A DNA stretch of 64,000 bases from Sulfuricurvum sp. (GTDB taxonomy: Bacteria > Campylobacterota > Campylobacteria > Campylobacterales > Sulfurimonadaceae). The position numbers and the translations under genes are program-made. Positions within the stretch are counted from its first letter, which is position 1; each line of letters begins with the position of its first letter. The stretch is from assembly GCA_030696775.1 (NCBI GenBank), contig JAUYRN010000031.1:124001-188000 (forward strand). Reading direction: 5' to 3'. Below, piece after piece: positions 44,417-54,443 of this stretch. The notes under the pieces were generated by a model, which was given only the letters and a program-made list of their open reading frames with translations, was not told the origin of the DNA and searched no databases.

Positions 44417-44698
44417 GTGATACAGATTTATGTCGGGAATATTCCCTACGGCAAAGATGAAAACGATCTTAAAGATCTTTTCGGACAATACGGTGAAGTT
44501 AGTTCAGTCAAATTCGTAAATGATAAAGAGACAGGACGTTTTCGTGGTTTCGGTTTTGTTGAAATGGTAAACCAAGATGAAGCCAACAAGGCAATCACTG
44601 CACTTGAAAATAGCGATTTTGGCGGACGTACTCTTCGTGTAAATGAAGCGCGTCCACGTGCTCCACGCCCTCCACGTGAGCGTAGTAACAACTGGTAA
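44417..44698 (+). CDS. RRM-type RNA-binding protein
   Basis: 93 residues; GTG start with ACGGAG eight bases before. One RNA-recognition motif: RNP2 IYVGNIPYG and RNP1 RGFGFVEM, followed by a basic proline tail RPRAPRPPRER. Such proteins bind single-stranded RNA, often in cold or stress response. Confidence 0.93.
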   Translation: MIQIYVGNIPYGKDENDLKDLFGQYGEVSSVKFVNDKETGRFRGFGFVEMVNQDEANKAITALENSDFGGRTLRVNEARPRAPRPPRERSNNW

Positions 44699-44706
44699 AA
44701 GATATT

Positions 44707-44726
44707 GAAGCTCATTTTTGAGCTTC
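44707..44726. terminator. Hairpin terminator after the RRM gene
   Basis: GAAGCTCA-TTTT-TGAGCTTC perfect 8-bp stem nine bases after the stop, followed by a T/C-rich stretch. Confidence 0.75.
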
Positions 44727-44791
44727 ATTCTGCCTTTCTTTCATTATTCTCACCTAATATACTCAACACTATTTTTAATTTTGGACAAAAA

Positions 44792-44995
44792 ATGACCTTT
44801 ACTTTAACCGATGACAATATCGAACTTACTAAACTTTTGAAGGTTTTAGACCTTGTAGATTCAGGCGGACAAGCCAAAATGCTCATTGACGAAGGGCATG
44901 TGAAACGAAATGGAGAAGTTGAAAGACGCAAGCGTGCAAAAATACTCCGAGGTGAACAAATTCAAATTGGGGATGTCATTATCACGGTCAATTGA
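44792..44995 (+). CDS. S4-domain RNA-binding protein (YbcJ-like)
   Basis: 67 residues from MTFTLTDD. S4 fold: LTKLLKVLDLVDSGGQAKMLID then EGHVKRNGEVERRKRAKI (quoted in parts) and IQIGDVI. Small RNA-binding proteins of this kind bind structured RNA. A longer in-frame ATG at 44705 lies inside the RRM terminator and is rejected. Confidence 0.88.
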   Translation: MTFTLTDDNIELTKLLKVLDLVDSGGQAKMLIDEGHVKRNGEVERRKRAKILRGEQIQIGDVIITVN

Positions 44996-45014
44996 TTATT
45001 AATGGACTTTTAAC

Positions 45015-45020
45015 TATAAT
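45015..45020 (+). promoter_or_regulatory. -10 box for the ctp-pur operon
   Basis: TATAAT 46 bases before the protease gene; likely start of the run that continues through purC-purS-purQ. Confidence 0.5.
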
Positions 45021-45065
45021 TATCAATCTTAAATACGCATGTAGACCAAAAAGGTTTAGTAATCC

Positions 45066-46391
45066 ATGAAAAATAAAAAAATGATGGTCGTTGGCTTTAT
45101 CAGCGCAATCGCAGTTAGTCTCGCTCTGTCCACTTCGCTGATTGCGAAAAGTGACGCACAGCCCCTTCCTTCAGAAGCTTCTAACGAAGCATCACGACTT
45201 CAATCACTGGCAAAATTCACCAAAGTTCTTAGCATTGTAGAGCAATACAATGTTGATGGACTTGGTGTTGATCAGCTCATTGACAAATCCCTTCAGGGAC
45301 TTCTTTCCAACCTTGATGCTCATTCTAATTTTTTGGATAAGAAAAGCTTTGAGTCTCTCAAAAGTCAAACCGATGGCGAGTTCGGCGGTTTAGGGATTAC
45401 AGTGGGTATGCGCGACAATGCTCTTACTGTCATTTCCCCTATCGAAGGGACTCCTGCTGATAAAGCGGGGATTAAAGCAGGAGATATTATTCTCAAAATC
45501 AATGACAAATCTACGCTTAGCATGACCATTGATGATGCAGTAGGTCTTATGAGAGGAACACCTAAAACACCGATTAATTTAACCATTATCCGTAAAGGTG
45601 CAGGCGAACCGCTCAAATTTCATATCATACGTGACATCATCACCGTTGAGTCCGTATATGCCCGTACCATTGATGATAATATTCTTTACATTCGCGTCAC
45701 CAGTTTTGATAAAAAAGTAGCCACGGATGTTAAAGCTGTTCTAAAAAAACATTCCGCAAAAAGTAAAGGTATCATCCTCGACCTTCGCAATAATCCAGGT
45801 GGTTTACTCGATCAAGCCGTTGAACTCACTGATTTGTTTGTCGATGAAGGGGTGATCGTTTCACAAAAAGGACGCAACAAAAGCGATGATATCAGCTACA
45901 GTGCTACTAAAAAAGCAACTGTAACGCATCTTCCTCTTGTCGTTCTCGTAAACGAAGGATCTGCCAGTGCTTCTGAAATTGTTAGCGGTGCGATGCAAGA
46001 TTTAAAACGCGGTGTGATTGTTGGAACTAAAACGTTTGGAAAAGGGTCGGTTCAAGTCGTTATGCCCATCACCGATACTGAAGCTATTAAACTCACCATC
46101 GCACGTTACTATTTACCAAGCGGACGTACCATTCAAGCCGTTGGCGTTATTCCGGATGTTGAAGTAGATGCAGGTGAAGTCAAAAAACATGAAAATAATT
46201 TTGATATTAAAGAAGCCGATTTGAAAAAACATCTTGAAGGCGAACTTGAAAAAACCAACGGCATGGTAGATGTGACTGAAACCAATGCTACCAACAAAAC
46301 CATTATTACAAAAGCTCAACTCACAAAAGATATGCAACTCAAAGAGGGTGTCGGCATCCTCAAAGCTCTCATCATAGTTAAAGGAAAATAG
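45066..46391 (+). CDS. ctpA: C-terminal processing protease (S41, CtpA/Prc)
   Basis: 441 residues: signal anchor (about 7-26), PDZ domain (about 100-185, [27 protein letters not shown]), S41 catalytic core with serine in [17 protein letters not shown] and lysine in [11 protein letters not shown]. Periplasmic protease cutting C-termini of envelope proteins. Two bases from purC. Confidence 0.95.
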   Translation: MKNKKMMVVGFISAIAVSLALSTSLIAKSDAQPLPSEASNEASRLQSLAKFTKVLSIVEQYNVDGLGVDQLIDKSLQGLLSNLDAHSNFLDKKSFESLKSQTDGEFGGLGITVGMRDNALTVISPIEGTPADKAGIKAGDIILKINDKSTLSMTIDDAVGLMRGTPKTPINLTIIRKGAGEPLKFHIIRDIITVESVYARTIDDNILYIRVTSFDKKVATDVKAVLKKHSAKSKGIILDLRNNPGGLLDQAVELTDLFVDEGVIVSQKGRNKSDDISYSATKKATVTHLPLVVLVNEGSASASEIVSGAMQDLKRGVIVGTKTFGKGSVQVVMPITDTEAIKLTIARYYLPSGRTIQAVGVIPDVEVDAGEVKKHENNFDIKEADLKKHLEGELEKTNGMVDVTETNATNKTIITKAQLTKDMQLKEGVGILKALIIVKGK

Positions 46392-46393
46392 TC

Positions 46394-47104
46394 ATGGAAA
46401 AACGCGAACTCATTTACGAAGGAAAGGCAAAACGCCTTTTTAATACCGACGATACCAATTTGGTTATTGCAGAATTTAAAGACGATTTGACCGCTTTTAA
46501 TGGCGCTAAAAAAGACAGTGAAGCGGGCAAAGGTGCGTTGAATAATAAAATTTCAACCGAACTTTTTAAAATGCTTGCTCAAAATGGCATTGAATCTCAT
46601 TTTGTAGAGATGCTCGATGATACAAATATGCTGTGTAAAAAAGTCGATATCATTATGATCGAAGTCATTGTGCGCAACATTGCAACCGGAAGTTTAAGCA
46701 AAAACCTTGGTATCGCTGATGGTACGGTACTGCCATTCACGTTAGTAGAATTTGATTATAAAAATGATGCACTTGGTGATCCAAAGCTGAATGACCAACA
46801 CTGCTTGATTCTTAATCTTGTCAAAAATGAATCGGAACTCGATCAACTTCGAGCCATGGCACGTCAAATCAATGATATTTTACGTCCTTATTTCCATACT
46901 CGCGGACTCAATCTTGTTGACTTCAAACTTGAGTTCGGTCGTGATGAAAATGGTAAAATTATCCTTGCGGATGAGATTAGTCCCGATAACTGTCGTTTTT
47001 GGGATTTAGAGACGGGTGAAAAAATGGACAAAGACCGTTTTCGTCAAGGGATGGGTGGACTTAAAGTTGCCTACGAAGAAGTATTAAATAGAATTTTGGG
47101 GTAA
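46394..47104 (+). CDS. purC: Phosphoribosylaminoimidazole-succinocarboxamide synthase
   Basis: SAICAR synthase of purine synthesis. 236 residues: [45 protein letters not shown] and [12 protein letters not shown] are all standard. Continues from ctpA and is followed by purS after two bases. Confidence 0.97.
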   Translation: MEKRELIYEGKAKRLFNTDDTNLVIAEFKDDLTAFNGAKKDSEAGKGALNNKISTELFKMLAQNGIESHFVEMLDDTNMLCKKVDIIMIEVIVRNIATGSLSKNLGIADGTVLPFTLVEFDYKNDALGDPKLNDQHCLILNLVKNESELDQLRAMARQINDILRPYFHTRGLNLVDFKLEFGRDENGKIILADEISPDNCRFWDLETGEKMDKDRFRQGMGGLKVAYEEVLNRILG

Positions 47105-47106
47105 TC

Positions 47107-47349
47107 ATGAAAGCAATTGTCAATGTATTTTTAAAAAATGGAGTTCTAGACTCTCAGGGAAAAGCGGTTTTACACGCACTTAGCGGTCATGGATTCGAGA
47201 GCGTTCGTGACGTTCGTGTTGGTAAGCAAATTATTATTGAACTGGACGAAAGTGATAGTGCTGCGGCAAAAGAAAAAGTAGCCCATATGTGTGAAGAACT
47301 TTTAGCCAATACCGTTATCGAAGATTATGAGATTGAGATTATTTCATGA
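47107..47349 (+). CDS. purS: Phosphoribosylformylglycinamidine synthase subunit PurS
   Basis: 80 residues: LKNGVLDSQGKAVLHAL, VRVGKQIIIEL and CEELLANTVIEDYEIEI (partial quotes) are PurS hallmarks. Bridges PurL and PurQ. ATGA overlap with purQ. Confidence 0.96.
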   Translation: MKAIVNVFLKNGVLDSQGKAVLHALSGHGFESVRDVRVGKQIIIELDESDSAAAKEKVAHMCEELLANTVIEDYEIEIIS

Positions 47350-48032
47350 GTGCAAAGATAAAAGTAGGTATCGTACAATTCCCGGGAACAAACTGCGAAT
47401 ACGATACACAGCACGCATTTGATGCACTTGGCTGCGAAACTGTCATCCTATGGCACAAAGAGGATACTATTCCTGATGGAACCGATTTAGTGGTAGTTGC
47501 AGGCGGTTTTAGCTACGGTGATTATCTCCGCAGCGGCGCAATCGCTAAAATGTCACCTATTATGAAAGCACTTAAACTTTACGCCAATAATGGCGGAAAA
47601 GTACTGGGAATTTGTAACGGTTTTCAAGTATTAACCGAGACAGGGCTTCTGCCTGGTGCGCTTAAACGCAACGAAGGTCTTCATTTTATCTCTCGTCATC
47701 ATCACCTGAAAGTAATTTCTAATGATAATACATTTTTGCGTCATTGCGAAGCAAATGAAGTGGTCAATATCCCTATCGCTCACCATGATGGAAACTATTA
47801 CATTGATGCGCAAGGTCTAAAAGAGCTGTACGCCAATCATCAAGTATTATTGCAGTATACCGATGAAAAGGGAAATATTGACAATCCAAATGGCTCGATT
47901 GACAGTATTGCAGGAATTTGCAATGTTAACAAAAACGTATTTGGATTGATGCCACACCCTGAACGGGCAATGGAGTCATTACTTGGGAGCAACGATGGCC
48001 GTCGTATGCTTGAGGGCTTTTTATCCGCTTGA
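47346..48032 (+). CDS. purQ: Phosphoribosylformylglycinamidine synthase subunit PurQ
   Basis: 228 residues, class I glutamine amidotransferase: [14 protein letters not shown], nucleophile in [10 protein letters not shown], and the His-Glu pair in [10 protein letters not shown]. Supplies ammonia to PurL, which is not in this window. TTGA overlap with the next gene. Confidence 0.96.
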   Translation: MSAKIKVGIVQFPGTNCEYDTQHAFDALGCETVILWHKEDTIPDGTDLVVVAGGFSYGDYLRSGAIAKMSPIMKALKLYANNGGKVLGICNGFQVLTETGLLPGALKRNEGLHFISRHHHLKVISNDNTFLRHCEANEVVNIPIAHHDGNYYIDAQGLKELYANHQVLLQYTDEKGNIDNPNGSIDSIAGICNVNKNVFGLMPHPERAMESLLGSNDGRRMLEGFLSA

Positions 48033-49186
48033 AAAAGTTAATCCTCATCTTATCATCACTCCTGGGTCTTCTTTGGGCTGAGCCTTCGGTTCTAACCGAT
48101 ACTGCTGTACCACAAGAGACACAGGCACCTCAAACTTCTGATGCTACTGATCAAAACGCTATTGATGCCTTATTTTCCAATGCTACAGAAAATACCAGTG
48201 GAGTGGTTTTAGAGCATTCCAATACTCCTTCCCATCTATATATCGGTGAAATTTTCCCTCTCATTCTCAAGTTAACACCCACAGACATTGCCTCTGGAAA
48301 TATTGAATATACGTTGCAAGGTGAAGAGGGAATCCGTATTTTTAGCCAAACTCCTGTCCGAAGTGTGAAGGGCGATGCGGTTTATGACACTTTTTATTTT
48401 CTCGTTCAAGCAGACACCATACGCCTACCAGATATCACGGCGACAGCTACTTCCACTGGGGCACTTTCCAATGTTTTGATGGGACTTGCGATTAATGCTT
48501 CGACGTTGAATCCACCTTCAACGTACGCTAATGTTTTGGCCGATTCATTTAAAGTCATTGACTATAAAACAACAGCGTACAATCAAGAAAGTAATATCGT
48601 AGTCTTTACAGTCAAAGCAACACGCTGTAATATTGCTACCTTTTCACTCGTCAACGCTATCAAGCAAGGATTTGAGTCCAAGTTTCCCAATGTAGCTGAA
48701 TCAACGATGACCTACTATGCTATTATTCCTAACAGTGAGCAGACTCTGGATTTTACCATCTTTAATCTCAAAAAAAATCGTTATGAATCCATCAGTATTC
48801 CCATCGTTGTCGATGATGATGCCGTATCAACACAAAGCGATCTCTCACCAACCGATGCACGCCATACCGAATTAAAAGTAGGAGCTGCAGCAATTTTTGG
48901 AGTCATTTGTATTTCGTTGTTCTATTGGAGACGCTCTAAATGGTATTTATATGCTTCAGTCCTTCCTCTTTTTTATGTCATTTTTGCACTTCTCCCCAAT
49001 TCAAGTGTATGCGTTAAGAAAAGTGCCCCCGTTTATCTTTTACCGATTAAACACGGAACAATATTTGAAACAACGCCGGATGAAGAAAAGCTCGAAGTAG
49101 AAAATACCGTTGGAGAGTTTACGAAAGTCCATTTGAATAACAATAAAGTAGGCTGGGTACATGAACGTGATCTTTGCTCGAATTAG
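48029..49186 (+). CDS. Membrane protein with BatD-like region and C-terminal SH3 domain
   Basis: 385 residues, TTG start overlapping the purQ stop. Signal peptide ([16 protein letters not shown]), beta-rich periplasmic region of about 250 residues ([14 protein letters not shown], resembling BatD), two helices (about 283-300 and 308-325), then a bacterial SH3-like tail ([36 protein letters not shown]). Probably binds the cell wall; linkage to purine genes is positional only. Confidence 0.8.
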   Translation: MKKLILILSSLLGLLWAEPSVLTDTAVPQETQAPQTSDATDQNAIDALFSNATENTSGVVLEHSNTPSHLYIGEIFPLILKLTPTDIASGNIEYTLQGEEGIRIFSQTPVRSVKGDAVYDTFYFLVQADTIRLPDITATATSTGALSNVLMGLAINASTLNPPSTYANVLADSFKVIDYKTTAYNQESNIVVFTVKATRCNIATFSLVNAIKQGFESKFPNVAESTMTYYAIIPNSEQTLDFTIFNLKKNRYESISIPIVVDDDAVSTQSDLSPTDARHTELKVGAAAIFGVICISLFYWRRSKWYLYASVLPLFYVIFALLPNSSVCVKKSAPVYLLPIKHGTIFETTPDEEKLEVENTVGEFTKVHLNNNKVGWVHERDLCSN

Positions 49187-49862
49187 ATGGCTTTATGCCG
49201 TCATAGTCATCTTTACTGGGATGACGCTTATGATTGTGACATTTTATCTTCTCCCAAAACCGTACTCAGTCAAATTTTCCTCATGGTTCATCCGATTATT
49301 GATTTTTTCTCCTGTAAAGGTAAAAGGAAAATGTGATCCTGATGCGCAAATGTTTCTCATCAACCATCAAAGTGATATTGATATTGGCATTATGGAGACA
49401 ATCACATCCCATGATCTCGCATGGGTAGCCAAAAAAGAGCTTTTTGATATTCCGTTCTTTGGTCTTGTTCTTAAACTTCCCAACGATATTGCCGTAGAGC
49501 GTGAAAGTAAAACATCTCTGGTTAAGATGATTAAAGATGCAAAAGAGCGCATTGATGCCGGACGTACTATTACCATTTTTCCCGAAGGAACACGCAGTGA
49601 AAGCGGTGTGATGAAGCCTTTTAAAGCCGGTGCCAAAATGGTAGCAGATAAATATGCACTCAAAGTTCAGCCCGTTGTTCTTATCGCTACTTCATCATAC
49701 TTTAGTAATAAACGCAAAGATTTCCGTCCAGGAAGAGCAACTGCTGTATTTATGGAACCATTCATAGCTGATAAAAGTAATCCGGATTGGCTTAAAAATA
49801 TCCAAAAAAACATGCAAAAGGTATATGATGATGAGTTTTCAAACCATCCTCGCAATCGGTAG
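49161..49862 (+). CDS. plsC: 1-acyl-sn-glycerol-3-phosphate acyltransferase
   Basis: 233 residues: membrane helix about 12-32, acyltransferase motifs INHQSDID (HX4D), the FPEGTRSE block and QPVVLIA. Makes phosphatidic acid, following the PlsY step at 1490. Overlaps the gene before by 26 bases and crcB after by about 35. Confidence 0.94.
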   Translation: MNVIFARIRWLYAVIVIFTGMTLMIVTFYLLPKPYSVKFSSWFIRLLIFSPVKVKGKCDPDAQMFLINHQSDIDIGIMETITSHDLAWVAKKELFDIPFFGLVLKLPNDIAVERESKTSLVKMIKDAKERIDAGRTITIFPEGTRSESGVMKPFKAGAKMVADKYALKVQPVVLIATSSYFSNKRKDFRPGRATAVFMEPFIADKSNPDWLKNIQKNMQKVYDDEFSNHPRNR

Positions 49863-50214
49863 CGGTGCCTTTATCGGTGCAGTTCTTCGAGCCTATCTCA
49901 ACGGTGTCGTAAACCACCATTTTCCCCACACTCTCCCATTTGGTACGCTCTCGGTCAATCTGATCGGAAGTTTTATTATCGGCGTCCTTTTCGCTTATTT
50001 TAGCTATAGCACTTTTTTTAGTGTGCAGGCAAAATCATTTTTGACTACTGGATTTTTAGGGGGGCTAACCACCTACTCAACGTTTGCAATGGAAACTGTT
50101 TTTTTACTCAGTGGCGGAAATCTATTGATGGCGGGGTTGAATATGGCACTTAATACTTTCGGTACCGTGGCAATGGCAGCATCGGGATATTATTTAGTTA
50201 CGTTAACGAAATAA
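49828..50214 (+). CDS. crcB: Fluoride channel CrcB/Fluc
   Basis: 128 residues, four helices. GSGAFIGAVLRAYL, FGTLSVNLIGSFIIG and GFLGGLTTYSTFAMET are the Fluc signatures. Exports F-. Of three adjacent ATGs (49825, 49828, 49831) I chose the one six bases after AAAAGG. No fluoride riboswitch upstream, as the start lies inside plsC. Confidence 0.93.
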   Translation: MMSFQTILAIGSGAFIGAVLRAYLNGVVNHHFPHTLPFGTLSVNLIGSFIIGVLFAYFSYSTFFSVQAKSFLTTGFLGGLTTYSTFAMETVFLLSGGNLLMAGLNMALNTFGTVAMAASGYYLVTLTK

Positions 50215-50773
50215 CCTCATTGGCGCACCATTGTGCTAAATTCTGGTCATGCGTAATCAGCAACACCCCCATCCCTTCTAAATGATCCACAATGAGCTTC
50301 ATAATATCAAGTTGATTAAGATTATCCAATGCCGACGTCGGCTCATCGAGAAGTAAAAGCTGTGGCTTCATAAGCAATGCACGTAAAATCGAACACCGCT
50401 GTAATTGTCCCCCGGAAAGTTTATGAGGAAGCGTATCCAAATGCGACTCATCCAGTCCCATCTGAGACAATAACGCTTCGTATCCTTCCATCGATGTGAC
50501 ATCTCCTATTTGCTCACGAATGGTATAAGTGGGATGAAATGAGCTGTAGGGATCTTGAAATACCTGCGAGAGAGTTGCTCCTTGTATTGAGCCTTTTTGA
50601 GGTTGTAAACGACCCAAAATAAGTTCAAATAATGTTGATTTCCCTACGCCACTTGGTCCTACAATCGCTTTTATTTCTCCTTTCTTTAAAGAAAGAGAAA
50701 AATCATCAAAAATCTTTTTCTCATGCGAGTATCCGAACTCAAGATTTTTGATTTCCAAAATAGTTTGGCTCAA
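50198..50773 (-). CDS. ABC transporter ATP-binding protein (peptide/nickel-type)
   Basis: 191 residues: Walker A GPSGVGKST, Q-loop VFQDPYSSFHP (as in Opp/Nik ATPases), signature KLSGGQLQRCS, Walker B LLLLDEPTSALD, H-loop ITHDQ. Shorter than usual and without neighbouring permease genes; partners must be elsewhere. Overlaps crcB tail-to-tail and proA by four bases. Confidence 0.88.
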   Translation of the reverse strand: MSQTILEIKNLEFGYSHEKKIFDDFSLSLKKGEIKAIVGPSGVGKSTLFELILGRLQPQKGSIQGATLSQVFQDPYSSFHPTYTIREQIGDVTSMEGYEALLSQMGLDESHLDTLPHKLSGGQLQRCSILRALLMKPQLLLLDEPTSALDNLNQLDIMKLIVDHLEGMGVLLITHDQNLAQWCANEVISLT

Positions 50774-52002
50774 CGAATTTGACCTTTACCGTACACTTTA
50801 TATTTGTATGTTGTCAGTCCCTCGACCCCCATCGGCCCTCTGGCATGAAGTTTGTTGGTACTAATCCCTACTTCTGCCCCAAATCCAAACGCTCCACCAT
50901 CGGTAAAGCGTGTCGATGCATTCACATACACTGCAGCTGCATCGATTGCATCCATAAAACGCTCTGCGATTGTAATATTTTCTGTAATAATCGCTTCAGA
51001 GTGACCGGAACCAAAACGAACGATATGCCTAATAGCCCCCTCTACCCCATCAACCACGCGAATATTGAGGATATTGGCAAGATATTCGGTATCAAAATCT
51101 TCTTCAGTAGCTTCCGCCACATCAACGATCTCACGCGTCAAGTCACATCCTTTAAGCTCAGTATGAGCATGGTCAAATGCTTCTTTTAAAATCGGCAATA
51201 AAGTTGGAGCAATCCTTTCATCAACCAGCAAAGTTTCCATCGAATTGCATACACCCGGACGCTGAACTTTTGCATTCAGTGCAATGGCAATGGCATTTTC
51301 AATATTTGCTTCTGAATGTATGAAGGTATGGCATAGCCCCTTATCGTGCTTAACAACCGGAACACTGGAGTTTTGACTCACATAACGGATCAGTCCCTCG
51401 CCTCCGCGCGGGACAATCAAATCCACATAACGATCCATCTTAATAAGTTTTGCCACCCCTTCACGTGAAGAGTCGGGGAGAAGGGCTATGAGTTCTTTTG
51501 GGAGATTATTACGGGTCAAAACTGCTTGCAATACTTCTGCTATTGCAATATTGGAAAGTTCTGCTTCCTTGCCCCCTTTTAGGACACATCCGTTTGAGCT
51601 TTTAAAACACAACGCCGCTGTATCCGAAGTGACATTGGGACGAGATTCATAAATAATTCCGATAACACCGATAGGGATACTCACTTTTTCGATTTTGAGT
51701 CCTGCTTCCGTTACCCATCCCTCAAGCACACGGCCAATCGGATCTTTGAGCGCAGCAATCTCTTCAATTGCAACCGCCATCGCATCAATGCGTTTTTCAT
51801 CCAGCAACAAACGCTCTTTCAATGAAGAGGCCAAATTTTCTTCTTGGGCACGGCGTATATCCACAGCATTCGCTTCCAGTATATTCATAGTATTGGCACG
51901 TAAACTTTCTGCCATTTCACGTAATATACGATTACGTTCATTACCGGCCATGGTAGCTAAAATACGGCTTGCTGATTTGGCTTTTTCTAAAAATTGTTCC
52001 AT
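50770..52002 (-). CDS. proA: Glutamate-5-semialdehyde dehydrogenase
   Basis: Reduces gamma-glutamyl phosphate for proline synthesis. 410 residues: IGIIYESRPNVTSD, KGGKEAELSN, VPRGGEGLI, catalytic cysteine in RPGVCNSMETLLVDE, ARGPMGVEGLTTYKY at the end. Twenty-nine bases after the SPOR-like gene. Confidence 0.96.
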   Translation of the reverse strand: MEQFLEKAKSASRILATMAGNERNRILREMAESLRANTMNILEANAVDIRRAQEENLASSLKERLLLDEKRIDAMAVAIEEIAALKDPIGRVLEGWVTEAGLKIEKVSIPIGVIGIIYESRPNVTSDTAALCFKSSNGCVLKGGKEAELSNIAIAEVLQAVLTRNNLPKELIALLPDSSREGVAKLIKMDRYVDLIVPRGGEGLIRYVSQNSSVPVVKHDKGLCHTFIHSEANIENAIAIALNAKVQRPGVCNSMETLLVDERIAPTLLPILKEAFDHAHTELKGCDLTREIVDVAEATEEDFDTEYLANILNIRVVDGVEGAIRHIVRFGSGHSEAIITENITIAERFMDAIDAAAVYVNASTRFTDGGAFGFGAEVGISTNKLHARGPMGVEGLTTYKYKVYGKGQIR

Positions 52003-52031
52003 TTATCTATCCTTGTTGCTACGTATACGTA

Positions 52032-52955
52032 TTAATTTATCTCATTGCCAATAAAAGCAGAAAGTTGAGAAAAGTTTTTACCCTCAACCAATTCATCCAT
52101 CGTCGCAATTGCATTGCTTTTACGAAAGTTTTTCTGATACAGCAATACCTCACGCATCAAATCATGACAACGAGAAGCATCCTTAGCGTCTGCCGCATCT
52201 TTAAGCTCTTCTAGAATCGTTATGAAAAACATATTCTTCTTGAGGCGATAAAAAATATCACTTTGTGCCGCTTCAAGCGGAGAAGAATCAGGAACATTAG
52301 CTGATAATTCTATCTCTTTCGATAGAATTTTTTCTATATTATTTACATCTAAAATCTTTATCTCACTCTCTATAGATGATGGCGCTTGAGTGGGAATTCG
52401 ACGTTTGAATATACTCAACAGTATGGCGATTAAAGTACTAATTCCTACAATGATAATCCAAAACAACACTCTCTTTTCTTCATCTTCAACTGGAGTATTT
52501 TTTACTTCTATTACCTTTACTTCAAGACGCTTTTCCGCTTTTTGCATAATTGAGCGATTAACTTCCTCAACAACAGGGGCAATTTGAGTATGTTCTAAAA
52601 CAAGCGCTCCCTCTGTCGGACCAAAATATCCATTACTGTATGCATCAGGATAAAGATGGCCAAACTGCTTTATAACCTGATCGGTAATAACTTTAGTCTT
52701 TAATGGCTCAATCGCAAGAATAAATGCTTTTCCTGAAGCCCGCGCTACGATCTCATACTGATATTTTTCTTGGATAGCACGTTCCTCAGCCCCTAGCTGA
52801 CTACCTAAAATTGCGAGTTTTGCTTTAGCCTCATCAAATGTGGGAAATGATGCCAAAACAATCTTATGCCCTTTTGCTTGGCTTGCATATCCATGAACAG
52901 CTGACAAAATAATCATACATCCGATAATCCATACTTTAAATCCATATTTCATCAT
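52032..52955 (-). CDS. Membrane protein with SPOR-like N-terminal region
   Basis: 307 residues: signal peptide (about 1-25), a periplasmic region starting KIVLASFPTFDEAKAKLA (pattern of a SPOR domain), a helix at about 163-184 (VLFWIIIVGISTLIAILL) and a helical cytoplasmic domain (about 200-307). No firm family for the C-terminal part. ATGA overlap with the EAL/HDOD gene suggests joint function. Confidence 0.7.
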   Translation of the reverse strand: MMKYGFKVWIIGCMIILSAVHGYASQAKGHKIVLASFPTFDEAKAKLAILGSQLGAEERAIQEKYQYEIVARASGKAFILAIEPLKTKVITDQVIKQFGHLYPDAYSNGYFGPTEGALVLEHTQIAPVVEEVNRSIMQKAEKRLEVKVIEVKNTPVEDEEKRVLFWIIIVGISTLIAILLSIFKRRIPTQAPSSIESEIKILDVNNIEKILSKEIELSANVPDSSPLEAAQSDIFYRLKKNMFFITILEELKDAADAKDASRCHDLMREVLLYQKNFRKSNAIATMDELVEGKNFSQLSAFIGNEIN

Positions 52956-54178
52956 TCCTCCACTGCTTTTTCAAAAGTATTAACCTTCTCCATTACATGT
53001 TGTATTAAAGGTTCTATTATCGCATATTTCAGCCCTTTTTTAACCAAAAACACCTCAATAGCTTCCGTATCAAAAAGTTCAATGGATCGAACCAAATCAA
53101 GCAATTCACCATAAAATCCTATACCGTCCAGCACAGCATCTTCAATCTCATACGCAATATTAAGTTTGGAGAGAACGGCTCTTTGAGACATATGAAAAAG
53201 TAAATGGATGAGCGAAAGCATTCCTGTAAAATATGCTTTCGAGATATCCTCTTTAGACGCTTGTGGATTTAACATACGCACTAAAGCAGACATCATCTCT
53301 GTACGATTCACCACCATCAGTAACAATGGAACTCTCTGTGGCGTTTGGCTTTGTGCATCTGAAAACATCATCAGCATAATCCAGTTTGAAATCGGGTCAC
53401 GTCCCATCAAAGTAAGAACTTGTTTCATAGATGAAACTGGATTTTTGAGTGAAAAAGCAGCCGAATTGATAAAACGAAGAAGTTTTAGGCTAATGGCATG
53501 GTTGCTTTGAAACGCATCCACAAGTTCAGGTATTTCAATCTCACTTTGTAATAAATTCCATAAATGAAAAATTCCCTCTTGCTCGGCAGAAAATGAACTG
53601 TTTTTAATGATATTCGGTTCAGAAATAAAATAGCCTTGAAAAGCATCTAATCCCATCGACAAACACAGTTCATACATCTCATGAGTCTCGATTTTTGTAC
53701 CGATCACCTGAATTCCAACCTCATGAAGAAGTGGAATGCTACGTCCAACCTGAGATAAATTGCTGCGAGAAGCATCGATTTTTAAGTAGCTCAAGAAAGG
53801 CAAAATTAACGCATACTTTTGAATAGTCTCATTAGTGTAAATACACTCATTAAGCGCAAAAAAGTAGCCCTGAGCCTTTAAAGAAAGCATTCTTTGAACA
53901 AGTGCTTCATCAATTAGCATATCTGCAAAGAGCGAATAAACAACTTTATCACACGGAAGCAAATCAATAACGTCATAATCAAGAAACTCTCGATTCACTC
54001 GAATAAATCCAATATGTTTACCTAAGACAGTCTCCATCGATACCAATAAGTTACTAATAACAGCAGCGGTAAAGCCATTGTCATCATTATGTCCTGATTC
54101 ACGGTAAAGCAAATCGTAGGCAACAATTTTAGCTTTTGCATTGATAATAGGCTGACGTCCAAGGTATCTATTGCTCAT
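52952..54178 (-). CDS. EAL-HDOD (YuxH-type) signalling protein
   Basis: 408 residues. N-terminal EAL-like domain (about 1-200) keeps LGRQPIINAKAKIVAYDLLYR and QGYFISEPN but has DLLYR instead of the catalytic ExLxR, and other metal ligands are missing, so no phosphodiesterase activity is expected. C-terminal HDOD domain (about 205-400: LVDAFQSNHAISLKLLRFINSA). A scaffold in c-di-GMP or stress signalling. Confidence 0.88.
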   Translation of the reverse strand: MSNRYLGRQPIINAKAKIVAYDLLYRESGHNDDNGFTAAVISNLLVSMETVLGKHIGFIRVNREFLDYDVIDLLPCDKVVYSLFADMLIDEALVQRMLSLKAQGYFFALNECIYTNETIQKYALILPFLSYLKIDASRSNLSQVGRSIPLLHEVGIQVIGTKIETHEMYELCLSMGLDAFQGYFISEPNIIKNSSFSAEQEGIFHLWNLLQSEIEIPELVDAFQSNHAISLKLLRFINSAAFSLKNPVSSMKQVLTLMGRDPISNWIMLMMFSDAQSQTPQRVPLLLMVVNRTEMMSALVRMLNPQASKEDISKAYFTGMLSLIHLLFHMSQRAVLSKLNIAYEIEDAVLDGIGFYGELLDLVRSIELFDTEAIEVFLVKKGLKYAIIEPLIQHVMEKVNTFEKAVEE

Positions 54179-54245
54179 AAAAATCCAAAATAATAATATT
54201 GATAGATTATAACAGAGGTTGACTGGAGTTATCTAGAAAAGGAAA

Positions 54246-54336
54246 TATTTTTCGGTTTGGTTGGCTAACGCATCCGCTTGGTTGCGACGGTTGGCAATCA
54301 CGTTGTATTTGGCATCTTTTTAACAAATTTATTGAT
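54246..54336 (-). pseudogene. Fossil of a dnaK 3' region
   Basis: The minus strand encodes [13 protein letters not shown], matching Dna[14 protein letters not shown], flanked by AK..VIAN. Over 70 bases (54246-54315 against 56007-56076) about 50 match without gaps by hand count; INK then follows after a deletion of about 20-25 bases. Not an intact frame. Confidence 0.75.
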
Positions 54337-54369
54337 ACACAGCTGAGGAAATCCCAAACCTCACTATCG

Positions 54370-54383
54370 TATAGCTAGCTATA
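54370..54383. repeat. Perfect 14-bp palindrome TATAGCTAGCTATA
   Basis: Lies in the 265-bp spacer with the dnaK fossil, between the EAL/HDOD and receiver/Hpt genes. It may be an operator or chance in AT-rich DNA. Confidence 0.4.
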
Positions 54384-54443
54384 GGAATCACTTGTTAATT
54401 CTTAAATATTTAAAATTTACGCATGTGTACAGACAAGATAGAA

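Noticed and set aside
44705-44791. Longer N-terminus for the S4 protein
   Set aside because: It would place the start within the RRM terminator hairpin and the extra residues do not fit the S4 fold.
49780-49827. Fluoride riboswitch before crcB
   Set aside because: The upstream bases are plsC coding sequence and leave no room for a riboswitch.
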